A stretch of DNA of 41,415 bases from a virus. The notes beneath the pieces were generated by a model. That model was given only the letters and a program-made list of their open reading frames with translations, was not told where the DNA came from and did not search any database. The first letter of the stretch is position 1; every line of letters starts with the position of its first letter. The stretch covers positions 1-41,415 of the IMG/VR virus record IMGVR_UViG_3300019124_000015, one strand, 5' to 3'. Both the position numbers and the translations under genes were made by a program. This document shows positions 21,536 through 28,117 of the stretch, piece after piece.

Positions 21536-21855
21536 AGCGACTCCTGATCCTCGCCCTGGCGCTCGCATGCGCCGCCGTCGAGGCCCGGGGCGTGAGCGTG
21601 GCGCGTCCCTCGTTCTCGCCCGCACGGCCCGCGTTCACGGCCCCGCGCACGCCGACCCCGAGCGTACCGAAGGCCCCAGCCCCGGTGACCCGGCCCGCCG
21701 CCCCGGTGGACACCGCGTCCACTGCCGGCGCGTCCACCTCGATGTTCTCGTGGTGGCCCGCGTTCGTGGCCGCTTTCGCCGGCTCCGCCGCAGGCAACGC
21801 AGCCGCCGACGCGGTGAAGAAGCCCGAGCGGCCCGCCTCGGCCCCCAAGCAGTGA
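21532..21855 (+). CDS. Small secreted or membrane protein, Ala/Pro-rich
   Basis: Protein of 107 aa. MKRLLILALALACAAVEARG looks like a Sec signal peptide with cleavage after AVEA or so; there is no clean lipobox. It is followed by a Pro/Ala/Thr-rich linker (residues 25-65) and a possible membrane helix FSWWPAFVAAFAGSAAGNAAADAV. It could act in the envelope during infection or lysis, but lies far from the holin. Start overlaps the previous stop. Confidence 0.65.
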   Translation: MKRLLILALALACAAVEARGVSVARPSFSPARPAFTAPRTPTPSVPKAPAPVTRPAAPVDTASTAGASTSMFSWWPAFVAAFAGSAAGNAAADAVKKPERPASAPKQ

Positions 21856-22004
21856 ACGGCCTCACCCCGCCCCAGCGGGCGGCGGTGGCCTTCATCTGGA
21901 CCCACAACGCCCCGGCTGCGGTGATGCCGCTGCCGCTCCCTGTCCCAACCCCGCTCGGCAACCTCGCGCTCCTCTTCTGCGCGGGCAGCCGGGCCATCCA
22001 CTGA
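21852..22004 (+). CDS. Small hypothetical protein
   Basis: Peptide of 50 aa from a GTG overlapping the previous TGA: begins MNGLTPPQRAAVAFIWTHNA, then Pro/Leu-rich (PLPLPVPTPLGNLALLFC). It may be membrane-associated. Kept because of the coupled start and full use of the gap; not otherwise supported. Confidence 0.45.
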   Translation: MNGLTPPQRAAVAFIWTHNAPAAVMPLPLPVPTPLGNLALLFCAGSRAIH

Positions 22005-22011
22005 ACGACCG

Positions 22012-22245
22012 ATGTTCTTCGTGTTCCAGCGTTCCCTGCCCGCCATCGTGCGGAGCTTCGAGAAGACCGTGCAGCGCCTGGAGGCGTTCGCGGAGAAGCA
22101 GCTCACCAAGGCCGACAACCTGCGCGCCGAAGCGGCACAGCTCCGCATCAAGGCCAAGGAGGTCGACCGCAACGCGGATGCGCTCGTGGACGAGGCCGGC
22201 AAGGCCGTCCGCATCTCCAGCCGCATCACGCAACTCCTGGACTGA
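22012..22245 (+). CDS. Small coiled-coil protein
   Basis: Protein of 77 aa that is almost one long coiled coil: FEKTVQRLEAFAEKQLTKADNLRAEAAQLRIKAKEVDRNADALVDEAGKAVRISSRITQLLD, with heptad-spaced Leu/Val/Ile. A hydrophobic start (MFFVFQRSLPAIV) precedes it. Not recognised. It lies 7 bases after the previous stop. Confidence 0.66.
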   Translation: MFFVFQRSLPAIVRSFEKTVQRLEAFAEKQLTKADNLRAEAAQLRIKAKEVDRNADALVDEAGKAVRISSRITQLLD

Positions 22246-22374
22246 ACCCGGGAAGTCCTCTCCCTTCACGTCGACGGGCGTGACCGGAGGGGCGGCGTGA
22301 GTCCCACGCGACGCAGAAAGCGACCGATCCGGGTGGAAAGCCCGGTCCTTCTTCCCCACTCAACCCCACTCACT

Positions 22375-22392
22375 CGCCTCGTTAGGGAGGCG
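22375..22392 (+). other. Hairpin in the DNA polymerase leader
   Basis: CGCCTC (22375-22380), loop GTTAGG, GAGGCG (22387-22392), placed 13 bases before the DNA polymerase ATG and next to GGGAAAG, its ribosome site. It may affect translation or RNA processing. The rest of the 160-base gap 22246-22405 shows a weaker CCGGG/CCCGG hairpin and no promoter motif. Confidence 0.4.
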
Positions 22393-22405
22393 GGAAAGCA
22401 CCCCC

Positions 22406-24250
22406 ATGCGTATTGGTGTATTCGACCTAGAGACCGATGGCCTGCTCGATGCATGCACCACGGTCCACGTGATGGTTGTGCGCTGCCACGCGACCGGCAA
22501 GCGCCGCGTCTTTCGGGCGCATCAGATGGCCGAGGGCCTCTCCTACCTCGACCAGTTTGACCTCCTGGCAGGGCACAACATCATCAAGTTCGACTTGCCC
22601 GTACTGGCGAAGCTGTACGGCTACCGCAGGCACTGGCGAAGCGTGCGGGACACCATGGTGCTTTCCCGCCTCCTCTGGGCGGACATCTGGGAACACGACC
22701 AGAAGCTGGTGCGCGCCGGCAAGATGCCGTCGAACTGCATCGGGCGCTACTCGCTCGAAGCCTGGGGCTACCGCCTGGGCAACTACAAGGGCGACTTCAA
22801 GGGTCCCTGGGACAAGTGGACCCAGGAGATGGAGGACTACTGCGTCCAGGACGTAAACGTCACGGACAACCTCCTGTCCCGCATCGAGGCCACCGGCTGG
22901 TCCGAGGAGTCGATCCTGCTGGAGACCCAGGTCGCCAGCATCCTCTCGCGGCAGGAGCGGTACGGCTTCCTGTTCGACCAGGAGAAGGCGGCGAAGCTGT
23001 ACGCCGTCCTCGTGCAGCGCCGCGCGGAGCTGGAGCGCGACCTCCAGAAGGTCTTCCCGCCGCTGTACCGGCCCGAGGGCAAGCCGTTCACGCCGAAGCG
23101 TGACAACGCCACCCTGGGCTACGTGGCCGGCGTGCCGTTCCAGAAGATCAAGCTGGTGCAGTTCAACCCGGGCAGCCGGGACCACATCGCGCACTGGCTG
23201 AAGCAACTGCGCGGCTGGGAGCCCGAGGAGTTCACCAACGACGGCAAGCCGAAGGTGGACGAAGCGGTCATCAGCAAGCTGCCGTACCCCGAGGCGCAGC
23301 CCCTGAAGGAGTACCTGATGGTGTGCAAGCGCATCGGGCAGCTCGCGGAGGGCGACGAGGCGTGGCTCCGTCACGTGGGGCCGGACGGCCGCATCCACGG
23401 CGGCGTGACCACGATGGGCGCGGTGACCGGGCGTATGACGCACAGCACGCCCAACATGGCGCAGGTGCCGGCCACGTACAGCCCGTACGGGCACGAGTGC
23501 CGCGAGCTGTTCATCGCCGGCCCCGGCAAGGTGCTGGTGGGCTGCGATGCGGACGCCCTGGAGCTGCGCGACCTCGCGGGCTACATGGGGTTCTACGACG
23601 GTGGCGCGTACATCGAGGTGGTCCTGCGCGGCGACAAGAAGGCCGGCACGGACATCCACTCGACGAACGCGCGGGCGCTCGGGTTGGACCCCAAGGCCAC
23701 GTACTTCGATGGCGAGTCGGGCCGCGACATCGCGAAGACTTGGTTCTACGCCTTCATCTACGGCGCGGGTGACGAGAAGCTCGGCTTCATCCTCACCCGC
23801 AAGAAGGGGGCGGTCGCCAAGCGCCGTGGGCGCAAGGCACGCGAGGACTTCCTGACCAACCTGCCCGCCATGGGCAAGCTGGTGAAGGCGGTCCAGTCGA
23901 AGGCCAAGCTCCAGAAGTACCTCAAGGGCCTGGACGGGCGGCACATCTCCGTCCGCTCCCAGCACGCCGCGCTGAACACGCTGCTCCAGTGTGCCGGCGC
24001 GGTGCAGATGAAGCGGGCGCTGTGCCTGCTCGACGACACCCTTCAAGAGGCCGGGCTCATTCCCGGGACGCACTACGAGTTCGTGGCGAACGTCCACGAC
24101 GAGTGGCAGATCGAGGTTGATGATGACAAAGCTGAGTTCGTGGGCCGCACGGCTGCGGACGCAATCCGCCGCGCTGGCGAGTCGTTTGGCTTCCGCTGCC
24201 CGCTGGCCGGGGAATGGAAGCGAGGGCGCAACTGGGCCGAGACCCACTGA
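22406..24250 (+). CDS. DNA polymerase (T7 gp5-like, family A)
   Basis: Protein of 614 aa (T7: 704). The 3'-5' exonuclease opens at once with FDLETDG (Asp7, Glu9), LAGHNIIKFDLPVL (Exo II) and YCVQDVNVT (Exo III), so proofreading looks intact. Polymerase motif A is VGCDADALELRDLAGYM (Asp381), motif B KTWFYAFIYGAGDEKLG, and motif C ANVHDEWQIEV (Asp565). The thioredoxin-binding loop region of T7 appears shortened, which accounts for part of the length difference (inference). It replicates the genome with primase-helicase and SSB. Confidence 0.97.
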   Translation: MRIGVFDLETDGLLDACTTVHVMVVRCHATGKRRVFRAHQMAEGLSYLDQFDLLAGHNIIKFDLPVLAKLYGYRRHWRSVRDTMVLSRLLWADIWEHDQKLVRAGKMPSNCIGRYSLEAWGYRLGNYKGDFKGPWDKWTQEMEDYCVQDVNVTDNLLSRIEATGWSEESILLETQVASILSRQERYGFLFDQEKAAKLYAVLVQRRAELERDLQKVFPPLYRPEGKPFTPKRDNATLGYVAGVPFQKIKLVQFNPGSRDHIAHWLKQLRGWEPEEFTNDGKPKVDEAVISKLPYPEAQPLKEYLMVCKRIGQLAEGDEAWLRHVGPDGRIHGGVTTMGAVTGRMTHSTPNMAQVPATYSPYGHECRELFIAGPGKVLVGCDADALELRDLAGYMGFYDGGAYIEVVLRGDKKAGTDIHSTNARALGLDPKATYFDGESGRDIAKTWFYAFIYGAGDEKLGFILTRKKGAVAKRRGRKAREDFLTNLPAMGKLVKAVQSKAKLQKYLKGLDGRHISVRSQHAALNTLLQCAGAVQMKRALCLLDDTLQEAGLIPGTHYEFVANVHDEWQIEVDDDKAEFVGRTAADAIRRAGESFGFRCPLAGEWKRGRNWAETH

Positions 24251-24458
24251 GGTCCCGACCGAGCTGCGCGAGGCCGTCAACAAGGTGCTGGTGACCGCCT
24301 ACATGGGCGGCATCGCGGTGAACGGCGACTACTACCGCTACAACGCGCAGGCGGTCGCCGCTGCCGCCTCCATGGGTCTGCTCACCACGCTGACCCCGGA
24401 GGGCTACGGGCGGGTCTACCGCCCCACGCAGGAGGGTGTGGCATGGGTGCATGGCTGA
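24123..24458 (+). CDS. Small protein after DNA polymerase, start uncertain
   Basis: About 111 aa if it starts at ATG 24123, overlapping the DNA polymerase gene by 128 bases; a TTG at 24186 is an alternative. The convincing part is the C-terminal 68 residues (VPTELREAVNKVLVTAYMGGIAVNGDYYRYNAQAVAAAASMGLLTTLTPEGYGRVYRPTQEGVAWV), which read like the last part of a winged-helix domain of a type common in phages. The N-terminal part is out-of-frame-looking Ala/Ser/Arg sequence. Confidence 0.5.
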   Translation: MTKLSSWAARLRTQSAALASRLASAARWPGNGSEGATGPRPTEVPTELREAVNKVLVTAYMGGIAVNGDYYRYNAQAVAAAASMGLLTTLTPEGYGRVYRPTQEGVAWVHG

Positions 24459-24952
24459 ACCCCCTGCGGTCTTACCTGCCGCTGCTCCGCATCGCCGCCG
24501 TCCTGGCGGTGGTGGCGGGGCTGGCGTTCGCGGGCTGGAAGGTCCGTGATGCCTTCGCGGAGCGCGACGAGCTGCGCCTCCAGGTTGCCTCATTGCAGGC
24601 CAGCCTGGAGAACGAGCGCGCCATCGCCAAGCACACCACCATCGTCCTGTCGCAGCGGGCGCAGTCCCGCGCGGCCATCGCAGACCGAGCGAAAGATGTT
24701 CAAGTCCAGATCGAGAAGCGCATCCCTGACGGCATTGTTGCTCTGCCTCCTGCTTGGCGGTTGCTCCACGATGCAGCCGCAGCCGACGAGCCTGTACCCC
24801 CAGCCTCCGCTGGAGCTGATGCAGCCGCCGTCACCCCTAAAGAAGCTGCCAGCACCGTCGCCAGCAACTACGCGACCTGTCACGACACAGCCGACCGGCT
24901 CCGCGCCCTCCAGGAGTGGATCCGAGGCGTGAGTCAAGGTGGACGCCCGTAG
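24443..24952 (+). CDS. Rz: Inner-membrane spanin (Rz-like)
   Basis: Protein of 169 aa: short cytoplasmic N-terminus, one membrane helix LLRIAAVLAVVAGLAFAGW (about 14-32), then a coiled-coil periplasmic part (RDAFAERDELRLQVASLQASLENERAIAKH) and a Pro/Ala-rich end with two Cys-containing helices. That is the i-spanin plan. The outer-membrane partner is wholly embedded in another frame at 24696. Spanins fuse inner and outer membrane after holin and amidase have acted. In T7 this pair is 18.5/18.7 beside the terminase genes; here it is in the replication region. Confidence 0.85.
   Translation: MGAWLNPLRSYLPLLRIAAVLAVVAGLAFAGWKVRDAFAERDELRLQVASLQASLENERAIAKHTTIVLSQRAQSRAAIADRAKDVQVQIEKRIPDGIVALPPAWRLLHDAAAADEPVPPASAGADAAAVTPKEAASTVASNYATCHDTADRLRALQEWIRGVSQGGRP
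24696..24932 (+). CDS. Rz1: Outer-membrane spanin lipoprotein (Rz1-like), embedded in Rz
   Basis: Protein of 78 aa in the +1 frame, entirely within the Rz gene. MFKSRSRSASLTALLLCLLLGGC is a lipoprotein signal with lipobox LGGC (Cys23), followed by STMQPQPTSLYPQPPLELMQPPSPLKKLPAPSP, the short proline-rich mature part typical of Rz1. ATG 24696 follows GCGAAAG. The nested arrangement is the classical lambda Rz/Rz1 design and makes both calls strong. Confidence 0.85.
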   Translation: MFKSRSRSASLTALLLCLLLGGCSTMQPQPTSLYPQPPLELMQPPSPLKKLPAPSPATTRPVTTQPTGSAPSRSGSEA

Positions 24953-25505
24953 CCTCCCGGCTGCGGTCGCCGCCTCCCTCGCTTCGCTGCAAGCCATCGA
25001 GCCCGCTGCCATCGTGGCCGGCGGGTTCCTGCGGGACCGCCTCATGGGGGTGGCCCCGAAGGACATCGACCTGTTCTGCCGGGAGCTGACCGGCGAGCAG
25101 CAGGATGCCGTGGCCCGTGCCTTCCCCGGCGCGCGGGTCGAGCCGTTCTCCAAGTTCCTCTCCTACCAGTCACCGGATGTGGCGCGCGTCTGGGACCTGG
25201 GCGAGGCCGGCGGCTACCCGTTGCAGCTCATCGAGGTTCGCGGTGACCCCGCAGTCCGCGCGGCGCACCACGACTTCGGCCTGTGCCAGGTATGGCACGA
25301 CGGCCAGGAGCTGGTCTGCACCGACGCCTTCGAGCTGGACGCGCAGCGGCGGACTTTCACGCTCTGCCACTGCGAGTCCAAACGTGAGTTCGACCGCTCG
25401 ATGAAGCGGTTCGAGCGCCTGTCCAACAAGTACCTGGGCTTCGCCCTGGTCATCCCCTACGAGTTCAAGGAATGGGAGTTCGACGCCCAACGGAAGACGA
25501 TGTGA
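24939..25505 (+). CDS. Nucleotidyltransferase-fold protein
   Basis: Protein of 188 aa from GTG 24939. IVAGGFLRDRLMGVAPKDIDLFCRE (residues 25-49) is the signature of the CCA-adding enzyme and poly(A) polymerase superfamily: GG28-29, Arg32-Asp33 and the metal-binding pair Asp42/Asp44. A later CTDAFELDAQRRTFTLC may complete the head domain. There is no large tail domain for tRNA binding, so this is a stand-alone catalytic head. It might act on tRNA, RNA ends or another acceptor; the target is unknown. Overlaps the Rz end by 14 bases. Confidence 0.78.
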   Translation: MDARSLPAAVAASLASLQAIEPAAIVAGGFLRDRLMGVAPKDIDLFCRELTGEQQDAVARAFPGARVEPFSKFLSYQSPDVARVWDLGEAGGYPLQLIEVRGDPAVRAAHHDFGLCQVWHDGQELVCTDAFELDAQRRTFTLCHCESKREFDRSMKRFERLSNKYLGFALVIPYEFKEWEFDAQRKTM

Positions 25506-25684
25506 TGGAGTTCATGGCCGGCGAGCTGCTGACCGCGCACGCCAAGCTCGACTCCATCGGTGTCCCGCGCCGCAGCTTCGACGGCGCACCGCTGTCCATC
25601 GCGCAGCGGGTGGACGAGGCGGTCACGATGTACCGCTCGCTGCTGGCCGCGAACACGGCCATCGCCCGCGCGAGGAGCGCGTGA
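25505..25684 (+). CDS. Small hypothetical protein
   Basis: Protein of 59 aa, mainly helical (MEFMAGELLTAHAKLDSIGVPRRSFDGAPLSIAQRVDEAVTMYRSLLAANTAIARAR). ATG overlaps the preceding stop (TGATGG), and the next gene's GTG overlaps its stop. Not recognised. The pattern LSIAQRVDEAV is common in small phage accessory proteins, but no role is known to me. Confidence 0.66.
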   Translation: MEFMAGELLTAHAKLDSIGVPRRSFDGAPLSIAQRVDEAVTMYRSLLAANTAIARARSA

Positions 25685-26463
25685 GCCGCACGGCCCTCCT
25701 GGTCGACGCGGACATCCTGGCCTATCAGTTCGCCGCCAAGGGGCAGCGGGTCTACGAGTTCGGCATCGCGGTGGACGACCTCGACGAGGTCACCCCGAAG
25801 GTGGACGAGTGGCTCGCCGCCCTGAAGGACCGCCTGGACACGGACCTCGTGGTCATCTGCCTGTCGTGCCCGTCCGACCAGGGCTGGCGCAAGGCGGTGC
25901 TGCCCACGTACAAGGAGAACCGCGCGACGGTGGTGAAGCCCGAGCTGCTGCTCCCCATCAAGGGCTGGCTCGAAGCCACCTACCCGAGCTACCGCCGGCC
26001 CAAGCTGGAGGCGGACGACATCATGGGCATCTTGTCCACGATGGACGGCCTGCCGCGCAACTTCCTGGAGGCGCACCCGGAGTTCGCCAAGGTCCGGAAG
26101 AAGGTCATCGTGTCCGAGGACAAGGACATGCGGACCATCCCGGGCTGGCTGTTCAACCCGGCGAAGGACAGCGCGCCCCGCTGGGTCACGCCCGAGGAGG
26201 CCGACCGCTGGCACCTGTACCAGTCCCTGGTCGGCGACAGCACGGACAACTACAAGGGCTGCCCCGGCATCGGCCCGAAGAAGGCCGAGCGCATCCTGGA
26301 CGCCCCCGGCGAGCTGCCGCCCTGGCAGCGCGTGGTGGCCGCGTACGCCGCGCGTGGGCTGACCGAAGAGGACGCCCTGGTGCAGGCCCGCGTGGCCCGC
26401 ATCTGCCGCGCCGAGGACTACGACTTCAAGGCCAAGGAGGTCCGCCTGTGGACGCCGGCCTGA
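25681..26463 (+). CDS. 5'-3' exonuclease (T7 gp6-like)
   Basis: Protein of 260 aa from GTG 25681 (T7 gp6: 300). It has the FEN/PIN layout: LLVDADILAYQFA with the first metal Asp, KENR in the arch, LEADDIMGILS, VIVSEDKDMRTIPGW with further acidic ligands, GDSTDNYKGCPGIGPKKAERIL with the last Asp pair and the helix-hairpin-helix. It removes RNA primers and degrades host DNA to nucleotides for phage synthesis. Confidence 0.94.
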   Translation: MSRTALLVDADILAYQFAAKGQRVYEFGIAVDDLDEVTPKVDEWLAALKDRLDTDLVVICLSCPSDQGWRKAVLPTYKENRATVVKPELLLPIKGWLEATYPSYRRPKLEADDIMGILSTMDGLPRNFLEAHPEFAKVRKKVIVSEDKDMRTIPGWLFNPAKDSAPRWVTPEEADRWHLYQSLVGDSTDNYKGCPGIGPKKAERILDAPGELPPWQRVVAAYAARGLTEEDALVQARVARICRAEDYDFKAKEVRLWTPA

Positions 26464-26627
26464 GCGACCTCGACGCCAAGGCGAAGCGCCTGTACGAAGC
26501 GTGCGCCCCCGTGGCTCCCCGCTGGGAGCAGCTCGGGGAGAACACGAAGAACGTGTGGCGCGAGTCCGTCCACCAGCCCTACTACGCCGCGCTGCTGGAG
26601 AAGCTCGATGCAGCCGACCGAGCGTAA
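26448..26627 (+). CDS. Small hypothetical protein
   Basis: Protein of 59 aa from GTG 26448, overlapping the exonuclease end by 16 bases. Helical: LDAKAKRLYEACAPVAPRWEQLGENTKNVWRESVHQPYYAALLEKLDAADRA. Not recognised. The next small gene begins inside its end at 26608. Confidence 0.58.
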   Translation: MDAGLSDLDAKAKRLYEACAPVAPRWEQLGENTKNVWRESVHQPYYAALLEKLDAADRA

Positions 26628-26766
26628 GGGCTGCGACTCCTGCCGGCACGGCTCCTTCCCCAAGGAGGGTCCGCGCTGCCTCCACCCCCAACGACCGGAC
26701 GACCGGCGCGCCATCGTGCGCTGGTACGCCGGGTGCCCCCAACACGCCCCCAAGGAGAAGCAATGA
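26608..26766 (+). CDS. Very small Cys-rich protein
   Basis: Peptide of 52 aa: MQPTERKGCDSCRHGSFPK, then GPRCLHPQRPDDRRAIVRWYAGCPQHAPKEKQ. The pattern CxxC...C...C with nearby His suggests a small zinc-binding module, often seen beside phage nucleotide-metabolism genes. It overlaps the preceding gene by 20 bases and the next ATG by four. Confidence 0.55.
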   Translation: MQPTERKGCDSCRHGSFPKEGPRCLHPQRPDDRRAIVRWYAGCPQHAPKEKQ

Positions 26767-26930
26767 CGAACACCCCCGAGGAGTTCGTGCCGCACGTGCC
26801 ACCACTGCCGGAAGGCGTGGTCGGCGCAACCGCGCAGCCGGCGCTTCCGGCGACCGACGAGGACGACTTCCCGCTGCCGCCGAAGGCGTGCGACCTGGGT
26901 CGTCCCGAATCCTGCGAGAGCTGCCAATGA
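26763..26930 (+). CDS. Small Pro-rich acidic protein
   Basis: Peptide of 55 aa, low complexity: TPEEFVPHVPPLPEG, then DEDDFPLPPKACD and a CESC end. AAGGAG lies 8 bases before ATG 26763. Not recognised. The stop overlaps the next start (ATGA). Confidence 0.52.
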   Translation: MTNTPEEFVPHVPPLPEGVVGATAQPALPATDEDDFPLPPKACDLGRPESCESCQ

Positions 26931-27514
26931 GCGGACAGACCTGGGTGAACGCCGAGGGCGGGTTCCGCCCGCGCACCTCCATCGACGAGGCCACCCCCGA
27001 GGAGTGGAGCCGCGCCAGCGCGCCCTACTTCGTGGACCCCGCCGGCAAGGCCCCGCCGACCCCGCTGCCGAAGCCGGACGGCTGGAAGGAGACCAACCCG
27101 AAGGACGCCATCGGGGACAAGAAGGTGCCCCTGTGGCTCCTGAGCCCCATCGCCAAGGCGCAGTGGGCCGTGGCGCACTTCGTGGGCATGGTGAAGTACG
27201 GGGCCTGGAACTGGCGCAAGTCCGGCGTCCGCGCCTCCGTGTACCTGTCCGCCATGCAGCGCCACCTGGACGCCTACCTCTCCGGTGAGGAGGTGGACCC
27301 GGTGGACGGCACCCCGCACCTGGGCCACATCATGGCCTGCGCGGCCATCCTGATCGACGCCAAGGCGGCGGGCAAGCTGCACGACGACCGGCCCCCGAGC
27401 GTGTCCCTGCGCGCGGCCTACGCCGAGGTCGAGGCGCAGATGGCTGCGGCCCGCGAGCGGTACAAGGACTGGAACCCCCGGCACTTCACCATCGCGGACA
27501 CCGAGACCGCCTGA
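26927..27514 (+). CDS. dATP/dGTP diphosphohydrolase-like protein (MazZ type, DUF5664-like)
   Basis: Protein of 195 aa. The core NPKDAIGDKKVPLWLLSPIAKAQWAVAHFVGMVKYGAWNWRKSGVRASVYLSAMQRHLDAYLSGEEVDPVDGTPHLGHIMACAAILIDAKAAGKLHDDRPP (about 56-152) matches the family I know as the N-terminal domain of phage dATP/dGTP diphosphohydrolases, all-helical and metal-dependent with the GEExDPVDG acidic cluster. In 2-aminoadenine phages MazZ hydrolyses dATP and dGTP to feed PurZ. No PurZ-like gene is seen here, so the role is more likely pool control. The last 40 residues are a helical tail. Confidence 0.78.
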   Translation: MSGQTWVNAEGGFRPRTSIDEATPEEWSRASAPYFVDPAGKAPPTPLPKPDGWKETNPKDAIGDKKVPLWLLSPIAKAQWAVAHFVGMVKYGAWNWRKSGVRASVYLSAMQRHLDAYLSGEEVDPVDGTPHLGHIMACAAILIDAKAAGKLHDDRPPSVSLRAAYAEVEAQMAAARERYKDWNPRHFTIADTETA

Positions 27515-27825
27515 TGGGCCCGTGCGCCAAGCGCCGGGTGACCTGCACGCTCCTCCTGGTGGACGGGCGGCGGGTCACTGGCGAGAACCTCTGCGAGAAC
27601 CCCCAGCCGGTGTGCCCGCGCGGCCCCGGCGAGGGGTACGAGAAGTGCCGCACGGTCTGCCGCCAGATCGGCCACGCCGAGGAGGTCGCCGTCCGCAACG
27701 CGGGTGGCTCCGCCCCCGGCGCGGTCGCCATCCTGGAGGGCCACACGTACGCCTGCCAGGGGTGCCAGGAGGCGCTCCAGCGGGCCGGCGTGGTGGGTCT
27801 CGTCTGGTCCCCAAATCACAAATAG
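27514..27825 (+). CDS. Deaminase-like zinc protein
   Basis: Protein of 103 aa. CRQIGHAEEVAVRNAG (His54-Ala55-Glu56) followed by EGHTYACQGCQEALQRAGV (Cys81, Cys84) matches the H-A-E ... C-x2-C active site of cytidine/deoxycytidylate deaminases, with additional Cys upstream (C24-type pairs at 27, 34, 45, 49). It is short for a dCMP deaminase, so it may be a minimal or specialised deaminase. ATG 27514 overlaps the preceding stop, which suggests a joint nucleotide-pool role with the diphosphohydrolase-like protein. Confidence 0.68.
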   Translation: MGPCAKRRVTCTLLLVDGRRVTGENLCENPQPVCPRGPGEGYEKCRTVCRQIGHAEEVAVRNAGGSAPGAVAILEGHTYACQGCQEALQRAGVVGLVWSPNHK

Positions 27826-27837
27826 CCACAAGCACTT

Positions 27838-27860
27838 AGGCCCCTTCGGGGGCCTTTTTT
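27838..27860 (+). terminator. Strong intrinsic terminator between middle and late genes
   Basis: AGGCCCC (27838-27844), TTCG loop, GGGGCC (27849-27854), then TTTTTT (27855-27860). It ends the replication operon right before phage promoter P5. Confidence 0.9.
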
Positions 27861-27865
27861 GTTGC

Positions 27866-27885
27866 CTAAACCCCGAGCCTCGCTC
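27866..27885 (+). promoter_or_regulatory. Phage RNA polymerase promoter candidate P5 (late genes)
   Basis: Exact 20-base copy of the motif, 5 bases after the terminator's T run and 52 bases before the first late start. It would drive the portal, scaffold and capsid genes. Confidence 0.75.
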
Positions 27886-27887
27886 CC

Positions 27888-27909
27888 GGCTGAGCCGAAA
27901 GGCGAAGCC
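27888..27909 (+). other. Leader hairpin downstream of P5
   Basis: Outer GGCT/AGCC and inner GCC-GAAA-GGC with GA/GA between them, nearly identical to the hairpin after P1 (13918-13938). The position at the expected transcript start suggests a 5' stabilising or processing element. Confidence 0.6.
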
Positions 27910-27937
27910 CCCACCAGTCATCTACGAGGCAACCCTC

Positions 27938-28117
27938 ATGTGCTCGAAACCCAAGGTCGTTGCACCTCCGCCCCCGCCGCCGGCCCCGGAACCGCCGCCG
28001 CCGGTCGCTCCCCTCCAGGCCCCGAGCCCCATGGCCAGCCCGGAGGACGAGGCCAAGAAGCGCCGCGAAGGCGGGCTGTCGCAGCTCCGCATCGGTAACC
28101 TGACCGGCAAGCTGTGA
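27938..28117 (+). CDS. Small proline-rich virion protein candidate
   Basis: Protein of 59 aa: MCSKPKVVAPPPPPPAPEPPPPVAPLQ, then DEAKKRREGGLSQLRIGNLTGKL. Small proteins with a Cys near the start, a polyproline run and an LRI ending lie just before the portal gene in many T7-like phages, near the place of T7 gp7.3, a tail protein. Start coupled to the portal at the other end (TGATGG). Role inferred from position. Confidence 0.68.
   Translation: MCSKPKVVAPPPPPPAPEPPPPVAPLQAPSPMASPEDEAKKRREGGLSQLRIGNLTGKL

Noticed and set aside
22297-22560. Small gene before DNA polymerase
   Set aside because: It overlaps the start of DNA polymerase by 155 bases and crosses the leader hairpin. Composition is Arg/Pro-rich and it lacks a ribosome site.
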